DNA of 64,000 bases, taken from Legionellales bacterium. GTDB lineage: Bacteria; Pseudomonadota; Gammaproteobacteria; UBA1113. Position numbers and translations under genes: made by a program. Under the pieces are notes generated by a model, which was given only the letters and a program-made list of their open reading frames with translations, searched no databases and was not told the DNA's origin. Shown here piece by piece: positions 54,032 through 62,771 of the stretch (position 1 is its first letter; every line of letters starts with the position of its first letter). The stretch spans positions 1-64,000 of the forward strand of contig PAPY01000007.1 of assembly GCA_002709565.1 (NCBI GenBank), read 5' to 3'.

Positions 54032-55225
54032 CTATGAAGGTTTCTTCTTGAGTATATTCGCAATATTAGCATTAAAGCGGATGAATACAGGTGAGAGCAT
54101 CATGCTAACTAGCAGAGAAGATAGAATGACTTGACCGTAGTCTTGTGGAATGAGTTCATAATCAAGAGCCAGTATCAGTATAACAAAGCCAAATTCGCCC
54201 CCCTGAGCGAGCACTAAACCGGTGCGTGTCGAGGTGATTAAGCCATTTTTGAGGATGATCCCTAATGCGGATATGAGTAGGGTTTTACCGATCACCAATG
54301 CAACCACTAAGATAAGTATCCATTGCCACGTGATGGACAATGCTTGAAGATCAAATTGAATACCAATGGTTATAAAAAAAAGCCCGAGGAGAACATCGCG
54401 AAATGGGCGTACTTCCGCACTGATTTGATGCCGAAACTCTGTTTCAGCCAGGGTTATGCCTGCCAAAAATGCACCTAGAGCTAAAGAGAGTCCCATGTAA
54501 TCTGTAACCCAAGCAAAGCTTAAAGCAACAAGTAGAGTCGCCAGTGTAAATATTTCGCTGGATTGCGCGGCTGCAATATGATGGAACAAGGGCCTCAACA
54601 GGCGTTTGCCTAATAGCAAAATAAAAGCGATAGCAATTACGCCCTTAGCAAGTGCAAAAAGGACAGAAAGCATGATAGTTGATGATAATGCTGCTTGCCC
54701 AAGACTCGGAATAAGGATTAGACAAGGAACAACAGCAAGGTCCTGGAGTAATAAAATCGCTAGCGCATTGGTACCATGAGGTGTATGTAATTCATCTTGG
54801 TCGACAAGCTGTTTTGTTACAATCGCAGTGGACGACATTGCGACAACGAAGCCAACAATCATTGCTTCTATTAGCGTTAGCCCCAACCATATGCCAATAA
54901 CTTGTGTAATTATGACAGTGGCTGATATCTGTAGCCCCCCGTAGCTAATCAGTACATTTTTGAGGGTAGTTAGTCTTTTAAAAGAGAGCTCAAGCCCGAT
55001 GGTAAAGAGCAAGAATACAACACCAAACTCAGCGATGTCACGGATATTTTGTCCATCAGCGATTAAACCAACAGCATGGGGGCCTAGCAATACGCCGACT
55101 ACAATATAACCGAGAATAACGGGGATCCGTAGATAACGAAACACCACAGTAGTTGCTACTGCAGCCATCAATAGGACAATGATTAGGCTAAAGATACTCA
55201 ATGTCATAGCTTGCAATAGTAGCAT
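54032..55225 (-). CDS. Cation:proton antiporter, CPA2/KefB type
   Basis: This 397-residue inner-membrane protein has about 12 helices of the Na+/H+ exchanger superfamily, CPA2 branch. VFLLFTIGLELSFKRL lies near residue 70, the helix with MSSTAIVTKQL near 130 and FLAGITLAETEFRHQI near 255. It lacks the C-terminal TrkA/RCK nucleotide-binding domain of KefB and KefC. It probably exchanges K+ or Na+ for H+. It is divergent from a universal stress protein gene. Two ATGs (55225 and 55207) are possible starts. Confidence 0.9.
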   Translation of the reverse strand: MLLLQAMTLSIFSLIIVLLMAAVATTVVFRYLRIPVILGYIVVGVLLGPHAVGLIADGQNIRDIAEFGVVFLLFTIGLELSFKRLTTLKNVLISYGGLQISATVIITQVIGIWLGLTLIEAMIVGFVVAMSSTAIVTKQLVDQDELHTPHGTNALAILLLQDLAVVPCLILIPSLGQAALSSTIMLSVLFALAKGVIAIAFILLLGKRLLRPLFHHIAAAQSSEIFTLATLLVALSFAWVTDYMGLSLALGAFLAGITLAETEFRHQISAEVRPFRDVLLGLFFITIGIQFDLQALSITWQWILILVVALVIGKTLLISALGIILKNGLITSTRTGLVLAQGGEFGFVILILALDYELIPQDYGQVILSSLLVSMMLSPVFIRFNANIANILKKKPS

Positions 55226-55282
55226 TTGCTGACTATTCCGGCTACACTTCGCTAAGTGCTAGGCCTAGAGAAGGAGTTTCCC

Positions 55283-55696
55283 ATGTACAAACACATCTTA
55301 TTTGCCACCGATTTAGCCGATGAAGGCAAATCCACCGGCCGCAAAGCCCGTCAATTGGCAGATACTTTTACCGCAGACTTAAGTATTATCCATGTGATTG
55401 AACCAATCCCTGCTTATGGCTATATGGGGATCACGGATATTGCTAGTCCTCATATTGATGAAGCCAAAGAAGCTATCGCTAAGTTCGCTGAAGAATTTAA
55501 TGTCACCCCTGATCATACCCATGTCAAAATCGGCCCCACTAAGACGGAAATTCTAGCTGCCGCTGAAGGTTTAGGCGCAGATTTGATTGTATTAGGTAGC
55601 CATGGTACCCATGGATTGTCTCTATTGCTGGGTTCTACCGCCAATGCTGTCCTGCATGGCGCTAAGTGCGATGTATTGACCGTACGTTTTCAATAG
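55283..55696 (+). CDS. Universal stress protein (UspA family)
   Basis: The 137-residue cytoplasmic stress protein starts MYKHILFATDLADEGKS and ends with the ATP-binding type motif GSHGTHGLSLLLGSTANAV, followed by CDVLTVRF. AAGGAG precedes the ATG at 55283. It is closely similar in plan to the Usp gene at 59003-59431. A strong terminator follows. Confidence 0.92.
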   Translation: MYKHILFATDLADEGKSTGRKARQLADTFTADLSIIHVIEPIPAYGYMGITDIASPHIDEAKEAIAKFAEEFNVTPDHTHVKIGPTKTEILAAAEGLGADLIVLGSHGTHGLSLLLGSTANAVLHGAKCDVLTVRFQ

Positions 55697-55700
55697 CCCA

Positions 55701-55727
55701 AAAAATGGGGCCTTAGGCCCCATTTTT
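55701..55727. terminator. Rho-independent terminator after the Usp gene
   Basis: AAAAATGGGGCC at 55701-55712 pairs with GGCCCCATTTTT at 55716-55727 around TTA. The symmetrical A and T runs make it active on both strands. Confidence 0.9.
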
Positions 55728-55767
55728 CTCCCTGTACAGCCGCTTCTGCTTTTAGCGGGAATTGCTG

Positions 55768-56193
55768 TTAAACATAAGATTGTAAGTGCGCCACGAGGGC
55801 TTTGGAATTGTCCTTGGTGTAGTCTTTTTTGATATCCACACTGATAAGGTGTTGAATTTTATCATTGATATATTTTTTCAAGGTGCCGTGAAACTGTGGC
55901 GGTGCGGAGATAATTAATTCTTCGTACTTATGAGATACACGGCCAGTTTCTAAGGCATCCGCCAACTCTTTAGCAAAGCGTTCAGCCTCTTGATCCTTGG
56001 GATCACCAGATTCCACGAAATTTTGATGGCCAGAAATATCGCTGGTGAGTTCAGCGGTTTTCAGCCGGCTTTCAGGATGCATGAATTCTTTCACTAAGCT
56101 TAACTTGCAGCTTCCATTGAATAATTTCGCTTTTGGAATAGCATAGAGGCGGGCGAGACTTGCATTTGCAACTAAAATCCAGGCTAGTGTCAT
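55768..56193 (-). CDS. Host-attachment family protein (PF10116-like)
   Basis: The 141-residue cytoplasmic protein belongs to the family annotated as required for attachment to host cells. The start WILVANASLARLYAI, the middle AERFAKELADALETGR and YEELIISAPPQFHGTLKKYI are characteristic. The fold resembles release-factor/archaeal RNA-binding domains and the true biochemical function is unknown. It converges on the Usp gene at the shared terminator. Confidence 0.85.
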   Translation of the reverse strand: MTLAWILVANASLARLYAIPKAKLFNGSCKLSLVKEFMHPESRLKTAELTSDISGHQNFVESGDPKDQEAERFAKELADALETGRVSHKYEELIISAPPQFHGTLKKYINDKIQHLISVDIKKDYTKDNSKALVAHLQSYV

Positions 56194-56323
56194 GTTATCT
56201 CCTTAATTATTGATATATGTGGGTATATAACTAAGTTTAGCAGCATCCGTGCAATTTGTATGAGAATTTATCAGCTAGGCTGTCTATACTCTCAAAAAAG
56301 AGCGCAATTTGAAGGAGGTGACT

Positions 56324-56782
56324 ATGCCCGCCAAAAAACTCAAACAACTTTTAGATGAGCACAATATTAAGTACGTGACTATCAGTCATTCGCCTGCCTA
56401 TACTGCACAAGAGACGGCACAATCTGCCCATATTTCAGGTAAGGCCTTGGCCAAAACCGTGGTGGTCAAAATCGACGGCGAAATGGCTATGGTGGTTTTA
56501 CCGGCTGCGAATCATGTGCACTTTTATGATTTGCAAGCAGAGCTTGGGGTTGGTAATGTGGAGCTTGCTAATGAAATGGAATTTCGGGAAAAGTTTCCAG
56601 ACTGCGATCCGGGTACGATGCCGCCATTTGGCAATTTGTATGGAATGAAGGTATATTTGACCGAAGATCTCAGCCGCGAAGACGAAATGGCTTTTAACGC
56701 GGGGAGTTACTCAGAGTTGATACAAATTAAGGTAACTGACTTTATAGACTTGGTACAGCCAACAACAATTAAAGTCGCCTAA
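56324..56782 (+). CDS. YbaK/ProX-type aminoacyl-tRNA deacylase
   Basis: The 152-residue protein has the YbaK fold, which clears mischarged tRNA. The motif YTAQETAQSAHISGKALAKTVVVK (in two blocks near residues 25-50) contains the conserved Lys of the active site, and GTMPPFGNLYGMKVYLTED follows near 105. AAGGAGG precedes the ATG at 56324. The free-standing form acts on Cys-, Ala- or Pro-type mischarged tRNA; which one cannot be told. Confidence 0.88.
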   Translation: MPAKKLKQLLDEHNIKYVTISHSPAYTAQETAQSAHISGKALAKTVVVKIDGEMAMVVLPAANHVHFYDLQAELGVGNVELANEMEFREKFPDCDPGTMPPFGNLYGMKVYLTEDLSREDEMAFNAGSYSELIQIKVTDFIDLVQPTTIKVA

Positions 56783-56804
56783 CAACGAGGAGCGTATACA
56801 GGGC

Positions 56805-58244
56805 ATGATGAGTAGTGCACGGCGGCTTTGGTGGCTAATTTTATTGTTTCCTGTATTACTCGTCGGTTGCGACTCCCAGGGTGAGCACTGTGACTCTCTA
56901 GCGTCTTGTCGACCACTTGCCCAGCAGGGCGATAAAGCGGCCCAACTATTTGTTGGGTTGTATTACGCTGAAGGCACGGGTGGCGTCAAAGATTACAAAG
57001 AAGCCGCAAGCTGGTTCGAGAAAGCCGCGCAACAAAATCAAGCTGATGCACAATTTAATCTTGGGCTACTCTATGAGAAAGGCCTCGGTGTGCCACAGGA
57101 TTATAAGTTGGCCGCCAAATGGTACCGTAAAGCAGCCAATCAAGGTTTAGCTCAAGCTCAACTTAATTATGGCCGCCTCTTAGCGGAAGGCCATGGTATC
57201 AAACAGAACCAAAAAGACGCAGCCAAATGGTTCCAAAAAGCCTCTAAGCAAAACAATCCCTATGCTTGTTACAATTTGGGTATGATGCATTTGACTGGCG
57301 AGCATGTCGAGAAGGACTTGTCCAAAGCCGCGCGTTATCTGAAGTCAGCGGCCATTCAGGGCGATGTAGATGCACAGTTCCAGCTAGCGCGTCTTTATGC
57401 CCGGGGCGAGGGTGTCGACCAAGATGATACTCAAGCATTACAGTGGTATGAATATGCCGCAGAACAATCCCATCCCGAAGCACAGTTTCGTGTTGGGGTA
57501 TATTACCTTGAAGGCCAGGGTGGTGGTGAAGACAACGAAAAAGCCGTGGTCTGGCTGCGCAAGTCCGCCGAAGCAGGGCACCCAACGGCGCAATTGTATT
57601 TAGGTGCGGTGCATATCGAAGGTCACGGTGTGCCGCAGAATTATGCAGAAGCTTTTCATTGGTTGGAAAAGTCCGCCAATCAAGGCAATGTGCGGGCAAT
57701 GCATGCATTAGGTTGGTTGTATGACGAGGGCAAAGGTACACCAGAGAATCATGCCAAAGCTGCGCACTGGTATCTGCAGGCAGCGAAAGCGGGAAACCCG
57801 GATTCCCAGTATAATTTGGCCTTAATGTATCTTGATGGCATTGGCGTACCGAAGAGTAATAGCAATAGTTTCGAGTGGATGACAAAAGCGGCTAAGCAAG
57901 ACTACCCTAAAGCTCAAGCAGCGCTGGGGTATATGTATGCGGAAGGTTTAGGTACCGATAAGAATCCCCAAAAAGCATTTTATTGGTTAGAGCGCGGAGC
58001 AAAACAAGGCAGTGCCCGTGCCCAAACTTATCTTGGTTTAATGTATTTCAAAGGGTTGGCGGCACCGAAAGACATGTTACAAGCTTATGTCTGGTTAAAT
58101 ATTGCAGTCTCGAATGGCAACAAAGCTCCTGCGGCAGTGAAGTATCGCGCCCAAGCACTGGATGCTTTAACACCTAAACAACAAAAACAAGCAGACAAAC
58201 TGACTGCTCAGTATTGGAATAAATACGTGCTCCCTTATCGGTAG
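56805..58244 (+). CDS. Sel1-repeat lipoprotein
   Basis: The 479-residue exported protein has a signal peptide with lipobox LLVGC near residue 22. It is then built almost wholly of Sel1-like repeats of 36 residues, about eleven copies (residues 40-450), each of the form AQFNLGLLYEKGLGVPQDYKLAAKWYRKAA-like pattern. Such proteins (EnhC, LpnE, LidL) support host-cell entry and trafficking in Legionella, while others act in peptidoglycan or protein assembly. Either role is possible. ATG 56805 or 56808 starts it, 22 bases after the deacylase gene. Confidence 0.92.
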   Translation: MMSSARRLWWLILLFPVLLVGCDSQGEHCDSLASCRPLAQQGDKAAQLFVGLYYAEGTGGVKDYKEAASWFEKAAQQNQADAQFNLGLLYEKGLGVPQDYKLAAKWYRKAANQGLAQAQLNYGRLLAEGHGIKQNQKDAAKWFQKASKQNNPYACYNLGMMHLTGEHVEKDLSKAARYLKSAAIQGDVDAQFQLARLYARGEGVDQDDTQALQWYEYAAEQSHPEAQFRVGVYYLEGQGGGEDNEKAVVWLRKSAEAGHPTAQLYLGAVHIEGHGVPQNYAEAFHWLEKSANQGNVRAMHALGWLYDEGKGTPENHAKAAHWYLQAAKAGNPDSQYNLALMYLDGIGVPKSNSNSFEWMTKAAKQDYPKAQAALGYMYAEGLGTDKNPQKAFYWLERGAKQGSARAQTYLGLMYFKGLAAPKDMLQAYVWLNIAVSNGNKAPAAVKYRAQALDALTPKQQKQADKLTAQYWNKYVLPYR

Positions 58245-58253
58245 GAGCAGGCT

Positions 58254-58832
58254 CTAAACATCCCCAATGTTGTCGACAATGCGGCCCACCATGCCATAGG
58301 CAACCGCTTCTTCCGCACTCATCCAGTAATCACGTTCAGTGTCTTTGGCGACTTTGTCGTAATCCTGACCGGTTGCTTCGGCAATGACGTTATTGATGCG
58401 CTGTTTCATGCGCACAATTTCGCGGGCTTGAATATTGATATCGGTTTCTTGCCCCATCATGCCGCCACTGGGCTGATGCAATAAGAACCGGGTATTGGGC
58501 AGACACAGGCGATCTTCAAGTTTAGGGGCAAAGAAGATATGGGAAGCGATACTGGCAACACAACCGGTACCGATGACTTTGACATCGGGTTTGATGAATT
58601 TGATCAAATCATGAATGGTATCGCCAGACTCCACGTGACCGCCGGGTGAATTGATGATGAGTTTGATGGGGTCGTCACTCACGTGGGCCATCGCTAACAG
58701 TTGTTCGGTGAGCGCTTTGGAGACTTCTTGTTTCATTTCTCCGAAGAATAGAATGGTTCGGGATTCAAATAGGGCTTTGCTGGCGACTTTGTTGTCAGGT
58801 TGGTCTTTTTCAGTATCTTTCTTCTCGGCCAT
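58254..58832 (-). CDS. clpP: ClpP-like serine protease
   Basis: The 192-residue cytoplasmic protease subunit has the Clp fold. The nucleophile lies in GTGCVASIASHIFF (Ser near residue 98), where classical ClpP has GQAASMGA. The His is in TRFLLHQPSGG and the Asp in TERDYWMSAEEA. INSPGGHVESGDTI is the oxyanion region. The altered serine loop and a 25-residue charged N-terminus suggest a second, ClpP2-like subunit rather than the main ClpP. No clpX or tig is adjacent. The ATG at 58832 has GAGGA five bases upstream. Confidence 0.88.
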   Translation of the reverse strand: MAEKKDTEKDQPDNKVASKALFESRTILFFGEMKQEVSKALTEQLLAMAHVSDDPIKLIINSPGGHVESGDTIHDLIKFIKPDVKVIGTGCVASIASHIFFAPKLEDRLCLPNTRFLLHQPSGGMMGQETDINIQAREIVRMKQRINNVIAEATGQDYDKVAKDTERDYWMSAEEAVAYGMVGRIVDNIGDV

Positions 58833-59002
58833 GGGGATCCTCAACTTAAAATGGTTTATACAGATTAAGAAAGAATAACGTGAAAATCGGTCAGGAACAA
58901 TCTGTGCAAAAATAGATCTAATAGATGCATTTTGTTGATTTCTGTGAAAGGCTTTTGTCTAATACGCAACTCAGTTTATGAATTTACATGAGGAATAGTT
59001 CA

Positions 59003-59431
59003 ATGACGATGTATCAACATATCCTATTAGCTACCGATTTTACTGAGCACAGTAAGGTGACTGCGGATAAGGCCCTGCAATTGGCAGAGCAGTTCGGTGC
59101 TCAGATGTCATTGATTCATGTTGTAGAGTCTTTGCCGAGTTATGCCAGCGGCTACTTAGGCGCTGTGGATATAGAGCAAGAATTGTTCGATGAGGCCAAA
59201 AAAAATATCGCTGAGCTTGGTCGGGTGTTGGCGGTAGCCGAAGACAAGCAAATAATTGAGGTGGGTTCCCCTAAAGCTAAAATTCTTCATGTGGCTGAGG
59301 ATATCGGGGCAGATCTAATTATTACTGGTAGCCATGGTCGTCATGGCGTGGGTAAATTGCTTGGTTCAACCGCGTCTAGCATCGTACATGGCGCTAAATG
59401 TGACGTCTTAACTGTGAAGTGCCCTGAGTAA
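59003..59431 (+). CDS. Universal stress protein (UspA family), second copy
   Basis: The 142-residue stress protein shows MYQHILLATDFTEHSK at the start and GSHGRHGVGKLLGSTASSIVHGAKCDVLTV at the end (two adjoining blocks). It shares the plan and the C-terminal CDVLTV with the Usp protein at 55283. The ATG at 59003 has GAGGA eight bases upstream. It stands alone, divergent from clpP. Confidence 0.92.
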   Translation: MTMYQHILLATDFTEHSKVTADKALQLAEQFGAQMSLIHVVESLPSYASGYLGAVDIEQELFDEAKKNIAELGRVLAVAEDKQIIEVGSPKAKILHVAEDIGADLIITGSHGRHGVGKLLGSTASSIVHGAKCDVLTVKCPE

Positions 59432-59516
59432 GTTTCTGATCGCTTCTTGTTTTGGCGTCGAATTAATGCGACACTTTTAACGCATTTCTGATGACACTGA
59501 GACAAGGAGAGAGATA

Positions 59517-59936
59517 ATGCACAGAATAATTACGGCACTGATCATGGCTTTGTTATCTAGTGCAGTCATGGCAGGTACTGCCATTTGTCCCGCTGTTATT
59601 CATTGTAAGGGTAATTTTGGTTCCCACGCGAGCTGTGATGGCATTCCACCACAATTTACGCTATCACCTGCAGAAACCCCGTCGGGGATTTACTATCCGG
59701 AACGTATTCTTGGTGAGAGTGATGGTCCCCATACAGCCAGTGGGCCTTCCCAGTGTTTTTACGCTACCAAAGACAGCAAGACGTCGCTGATCCTTGAGAG
59801 TCATCGTCTTGTCCCTGACAGCCATGACATTGGTTGGCACAATATTGGATCTGTTCCCGGTGGTAAGACATCTTATGAATGCCAAATGGTGAATCATCCT
59901 GAGCGTTGTTCATTTGCATTAGCCCGTCCGGAATAA
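59517..59936 (+). CDS. Small secreted cysteine-containing protein
   Basis: The 139-residue precursor has a signal peptide (1-19, VMAGTA). The mature protein carries six cysteines, in ICPAV, IHCKG, ASCDG, SQCFY, YECQM and ERCSF, suggesting three disulfides. AAGGAG lies eight bases before the ATG. The fold and function are unknown. Together with the protein at 49052-49405 it forms a pair of short exported Cys-containing proteins, both beginning the mature region with an ICP or TCP element. Confidence 0.75.
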   Translation: MHRIITALIMALLSSAVMAGTAICPAVIHCKGNFGSHASCDGIPPQFTLSPAETPSGIYYPERILGESDGPHTASGPSQCFYATKDSKTSLILESHRLVPDSHDIGWHNIGSVPGGKTSYECQMVNHPERCSFALARPE

Positions 59937-59957
59937 CGGTACGATTAAGGGGGTTCG

Positions 59958-61148
59958 ATGGCGCCAGAGTTTTCATTAAAGGCCAAACAGCGTTTAATGA
60001 TTGTGGCCTATACTTGCTTACCAATTTTAGGTTTTGGTATTGATTTAATTACGCCATCATTGCCACATATTCAACGCGACCTTAATGCCAGCGCCTTCAT
60101 GACCAAGTTACTGATTGTGAGTTTTGTGTTTGGTTATGGTTTATTCCAGTTGGTGAGTGGTCCCATCTCCGATAGTTTTGGCCGCAAAAAGCCAATTTAT
60201 ATCGGCCTTGGTTTTGCCACTCTGACATCAGCATTATTGCCCTTTGCGCCAACGGTGCATGTGTTAGTGGCACTGCGTTTTTTGCAAGGGGTGTCGATTA
60301 GTTTTTCGGGTGTTGCTGCAAGAGCGATTGCCTCTGACTTGTTTGAAGGGGATGAATTTAAGAAATACATTAATTATACGACATTAATCTGGGCATTAGC
60401 GCCGATCATTGCGCCGTTTTTTGGTGGGTATTTGCAGCATTATTATGGTTGGCAAGCTGCTTTTGCAGCCTTAGCTGCCTACGTATTAGTCACGTGGTGT
60501 ATTGCGTTAATTATTTATCAAGAAACAATTCACGAGAAGCATCCTTTTAAGGTATCGACTATTGCCCAAAATTATCGAACTATTTTTAACAACAAAAAGT
60601 ATATTGCCGCCGTTCTGATAACGGGGTTTCAGTATTCCATGTTCGTGATCTTTAATACCATTGCGCCGTTCTTGGTAGAGGTACGGCTAAAACACACAGC
60701 GATTGTGTTTGGTTATATTGCATTGTGTATGGGGGTGGCATGGTTTCTGGGTAATTTAGTCAATCGTTTATTCATCAAAGTGGATATGAACAGTAAACTG
60801 ATTGTCGCTTTTATCATTTCAACGATTGCCAGTGTGGTGATGTTAGGCATAGGCCTTGCCGGCACGATGAATATTTGGGTGCTATCAATCCCCGCATTTA
60901 TTACAATTGGCTGCGGTGGATTAGTGTTCCCTAATACATTCGCTTATGCGCTGGGTTTATTCCCTCGCCTAGCAGGCACAGCGAATAGTATTATTGCTGC
61001 TTCAGTGATGATGATGACGGGTTTTTTGAGCGGTATTGCCAGTTATATCGAAGGCCAAACGCAAGTTCATATGGCCATGGTATTCTGCGGGATCAACGTT
61101 TTTTGCCTACTATTGTATTTCGGCTTTTTCCATGGGCGGGTGGAGTAG
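59958..61148 (+). CDS. MFS drug exporter of the Bcr/CflA family
   Basis: This 396-residue inner-membrane protein has 12 helices. The Bcr/CflA hallmarks are the early TPSLPHIQRDLNAS near residue 28, SGPISDSFGRKKPIYIGL (MFS motif A) near 65 and LRFLQGVSISFSGVAARAIASDLFEG (in two blocks) near 105. Members expel bicyclomycin, sulphonamides and other compounds. It begins 21 bases after the secreted-protein gene and may share its transcript. Confidence 0.92.
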   Translation: MAPEFSLKAKQRLMIVAYTCLPILGFGIDLITPSLPHIQRDLNASAFMTKLLIVSFVFGYGLFQLVSGPISDSFGRKKPIYIGLGFATLTSALLPFAPTVHVLVALRFLQGVSISFSGVAARAIASDLFEGDEFKKYINYTTLIWALAPIIAPFFGGYLQHYYGWQAAFAALAAYVLVTWCIALIIYQETIHEKHPFKVSTIAQNYRTIFNNKKYIAAVLITGFQYSMFVIFNTIAPFLVEVRLKHTAIVFGYIALCMGVAWFLGNLVNRLFIKVDMNSKLIVAFIISTIASVVMLGIGLAGTMNIWVLSIPAFITIGCGGLVFPNTFAYALGLFPRLAGTANSIIAASVMMMTGFLSGIASYIEGQTQVHMAMVFCGINVFCLLLYFGFFHGRVE

Positions 61149-61156
61149 AATTGGGA

Positions 61157-61194
61157 GTTATGGCCACTTATAAAAAAATATAACTGGCCATAAC
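61157..61194. terminator. Inverted repeat between convergent genes
   Basis: GTTATGGCCA at 61157-61166 and TGGCCATAAC at 61185-61194 pair perfectly across an 18-base AT-rich loop. It lies in the 47-base gap between the exporter and the convergent hydrolase gene. Confidence 0.55.
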
Positions 61195-61195
61195 G

Positions 61196-62011
61196 CTATA
61201 GCTGGTCACAAAATTTCTTAAAGATCCGTTTAACAGCCTCCGGCTCCTCCATCCAAGGATAGTGACTACCACCGGGGATCTCGCTGAGTTGAATATTATC
61301 TCGATGAAAGCGTGTATCGTTTTTGAAAAAATCAATAGGTGTTAGCATATCCTCGCTGCCTGACAAGATAAGTGTTGGGATTGTCTCGGGGATCCATTGT
61401 GCTTCAAAAGTTGGATGAAACTGTTCTTGTGCCCAAATAAACGATTTGTAGTTAAAAGGAAGTGGTGACAATAAGGCGAGGGCTTGCTCCTTAACGCCCG
61501 CACTCATATAGTAATACCAGCCGGCAAGCGCTGCCCGTTTAAGGCTTGCATTATCGTGAGTTGCTTTGCGAATTTTCCAGTACTCGTCATCGTTCTCTAT
61601 CCCTTGGGCCCGTGCTCGCTCGAGGATGCCGTCACGCCAATGGTGATCAATGGCCGTATCCATGAGTACAAGTCCTGATAGATGCTTTTCAACCTCAGGA
61701 ACTGTCAATATAAACATGCCGGAGAATGAATGACCTACTAAAATCACGTTGCCCAATGTAGCAAGTGCTAACGGCAAACGCTCGTCCCATTTATCAAACT
61801 CGGTATTTGAATCTGAAGTATTCGACCCATCACCGGGAAAATCACAACGCCACACAGAACCCGGTAAATCTAATAATTCAATCAACGGTGAATAATATTC
61901 AGAACCCAAGCCCGGCCCGCCAGGTAAAAATACCCAATTGGTGCTAGCCCGTTCATTAGTGGTCGCCAGTATGAAGCGATAACCGCCGTCTGTGATGTAG
62001 GTTTGTGTCAT
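61196..62011 (-). CDS. Alpha/beta-fold hydrolase
   Basis: The 271-residue cytoplasmic enzyme has the nucleophile elbow GHSFSG near residue 95, the acid in GSEDMLTP near 220 and the His in GGSHYPW near 248. LPGGPGLGSEYY near 29 forms the oxyanion hole; HGGPG/PGGPG-type starts are typical of prolyl-iminopeptidase-like members, so a peptidase or esterase is possible. AGGAG lies six bases before the ATG. The substrate is unknown. Confidence 0.9.
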   Translation of the reverse strand: MTQTYITDGGYRFILATTNERASTNWVFLPGGPGLGSEYYSPLIELLDLPGSVWRCDFPGDGSNTSDSNTEFDKWDERLPLALATLGNVILVGHSFSGMFILTVPEVEKHLSGLVLMDTAIDHHWRDGILERARAQGIENDDEYWKIRKATHDNASLKRAALAGWYYYMSAGVKEQALALLSPLPFNYKSFIWAQEQFHPTFEAQWIPETIPTLILSGSEDMLTPIDFFKNDTRFHRDNIQLSEIPGGSHYPWMEEPEAVKRIFKKFCDQL

Positions 62012-62095
62012 TGCGAGCTCCTGTTCTGTATCAGTTTAGTCAGGATTTAGGGGGCTGCTATTCCATTGGCAGGTGTTGTCTACCCCTAAAATTGA

Positions 62096-62142
62096 CAAAT
62101 CCTCCAGTAACTAACATAATTTGTTAGTTACTGGAGGATTTG
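62096..62142. repeat. Perfect 21-bp inverted repeat at the start of the AbiE cassette
   Basis: The arms 62096-62116 and 62122-62142 are exact inverse copies containing CCTCCAGTAACTAACA and its complement around a five-base loop (TAATT). The right arm holds GGAGGA, the likely ribosome-binding site of abiEi. The same core recurs after abiEii. It can act as an operator for AbiEi and, as RNA, could hide the ribosome-binding site. Confidence 0.93.
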
Positions 62143-62144
62143 GT

Positions 62145-62771
62145 TTGGATTGCTTGATTAATAATGCCATCGCTGGGGTGCTAGACTATGGGCAGGTAAT
62201 GGATTGTCTAAAAAACTATAAAGCACCGCATCGCAAAATAACAACGATGCTTGCCAAGGGCGAGCTCATTCGTGTCAAAAAAGGCTTGTATGTCCTTGGT
62301 GAACACTATCGAACGGAACCCATTTGTCGTGAGTTATTAGCAAATTTGATTTTTGGGCCATCATATATTTCCCAAGAATTTGCTTTGTCGTTTTATGGCA
62401 TGATCCCTGAGCGAGTTGAGTTAGTAACTTCAATGACAACCAAGCGCAATAAACAGTTCACGACGCCAGTGGGAAATTTTCAGTATACCTATATAAATAC
62501 TAGTCGCTATACAGTTGGTATTGATTGGTTAGCGGTTCGCAAAAATTTCCATATTCTCATTGCCTCACCAGAGAAAGCATTGATAGATACAATTAGTCGT
62601 TATCGGGATGTTACAACACAAGCAGATATGTTAGATTTACTGTTTGAAGATTTACGAATTGATGAAAGCATGCTGAGTCATTTAGATCATGATCGCTGCC
62701 AAAAAATCGCTAAGAACTACCGCCACCCTACAGTCACATTACTGGTTACTACATTACAGGAACTATCATAA
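62145..62771 (+). CDS. AbiEi-like antitoxin of a type IV toxin-antitoxin pair
   Basis: The 208-residue protein begins with a winged helix (about residues 5-55: LDYGQVMDCLKNYKAPHRKI then ITTMLAKGELIRVKKGLYVLG). The AbiEi core follows, with GPSYISQEFALSFYGMIPE near 78 and a SPEKALIDTISR motif near 145. AbiEi proteins repress their own promoter and counter the AbiEii nucleotidyltransferase. I start at TTG 62145, six bases after GGAGGA; the frame reaches back to TTG 62121 within the hairpin. The stop overlaps abiEii (TAATG). Confidence 0.88.
   Translation: MDCLINNAIAGVLDYGQVMDCLKNYKAPHRKITTMLAKGELIRVKKGLYVLGEHYRTEPICRELLANLIFGPSYISQEFALSFYGMIPERVELVTSMTTKRNKQFTTPVGNFQYTYINTSRYTVGIDWLAVRKNFHILIASPEKALIDTISRYRDVTTQADMLDLLFEDLRIDESMLSHLDHDRCQKIAKNYRHPTVTLLVTTLQELS

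Noticed and set aside
57244-57885. 213-residue minus-strand ORF
   Set aside because: It lies wholly within the Sel1-repeat gene. Its length comes from the repeated codon pattern of that gene, and the His/Arg/Pro-rich product is not protein-like.
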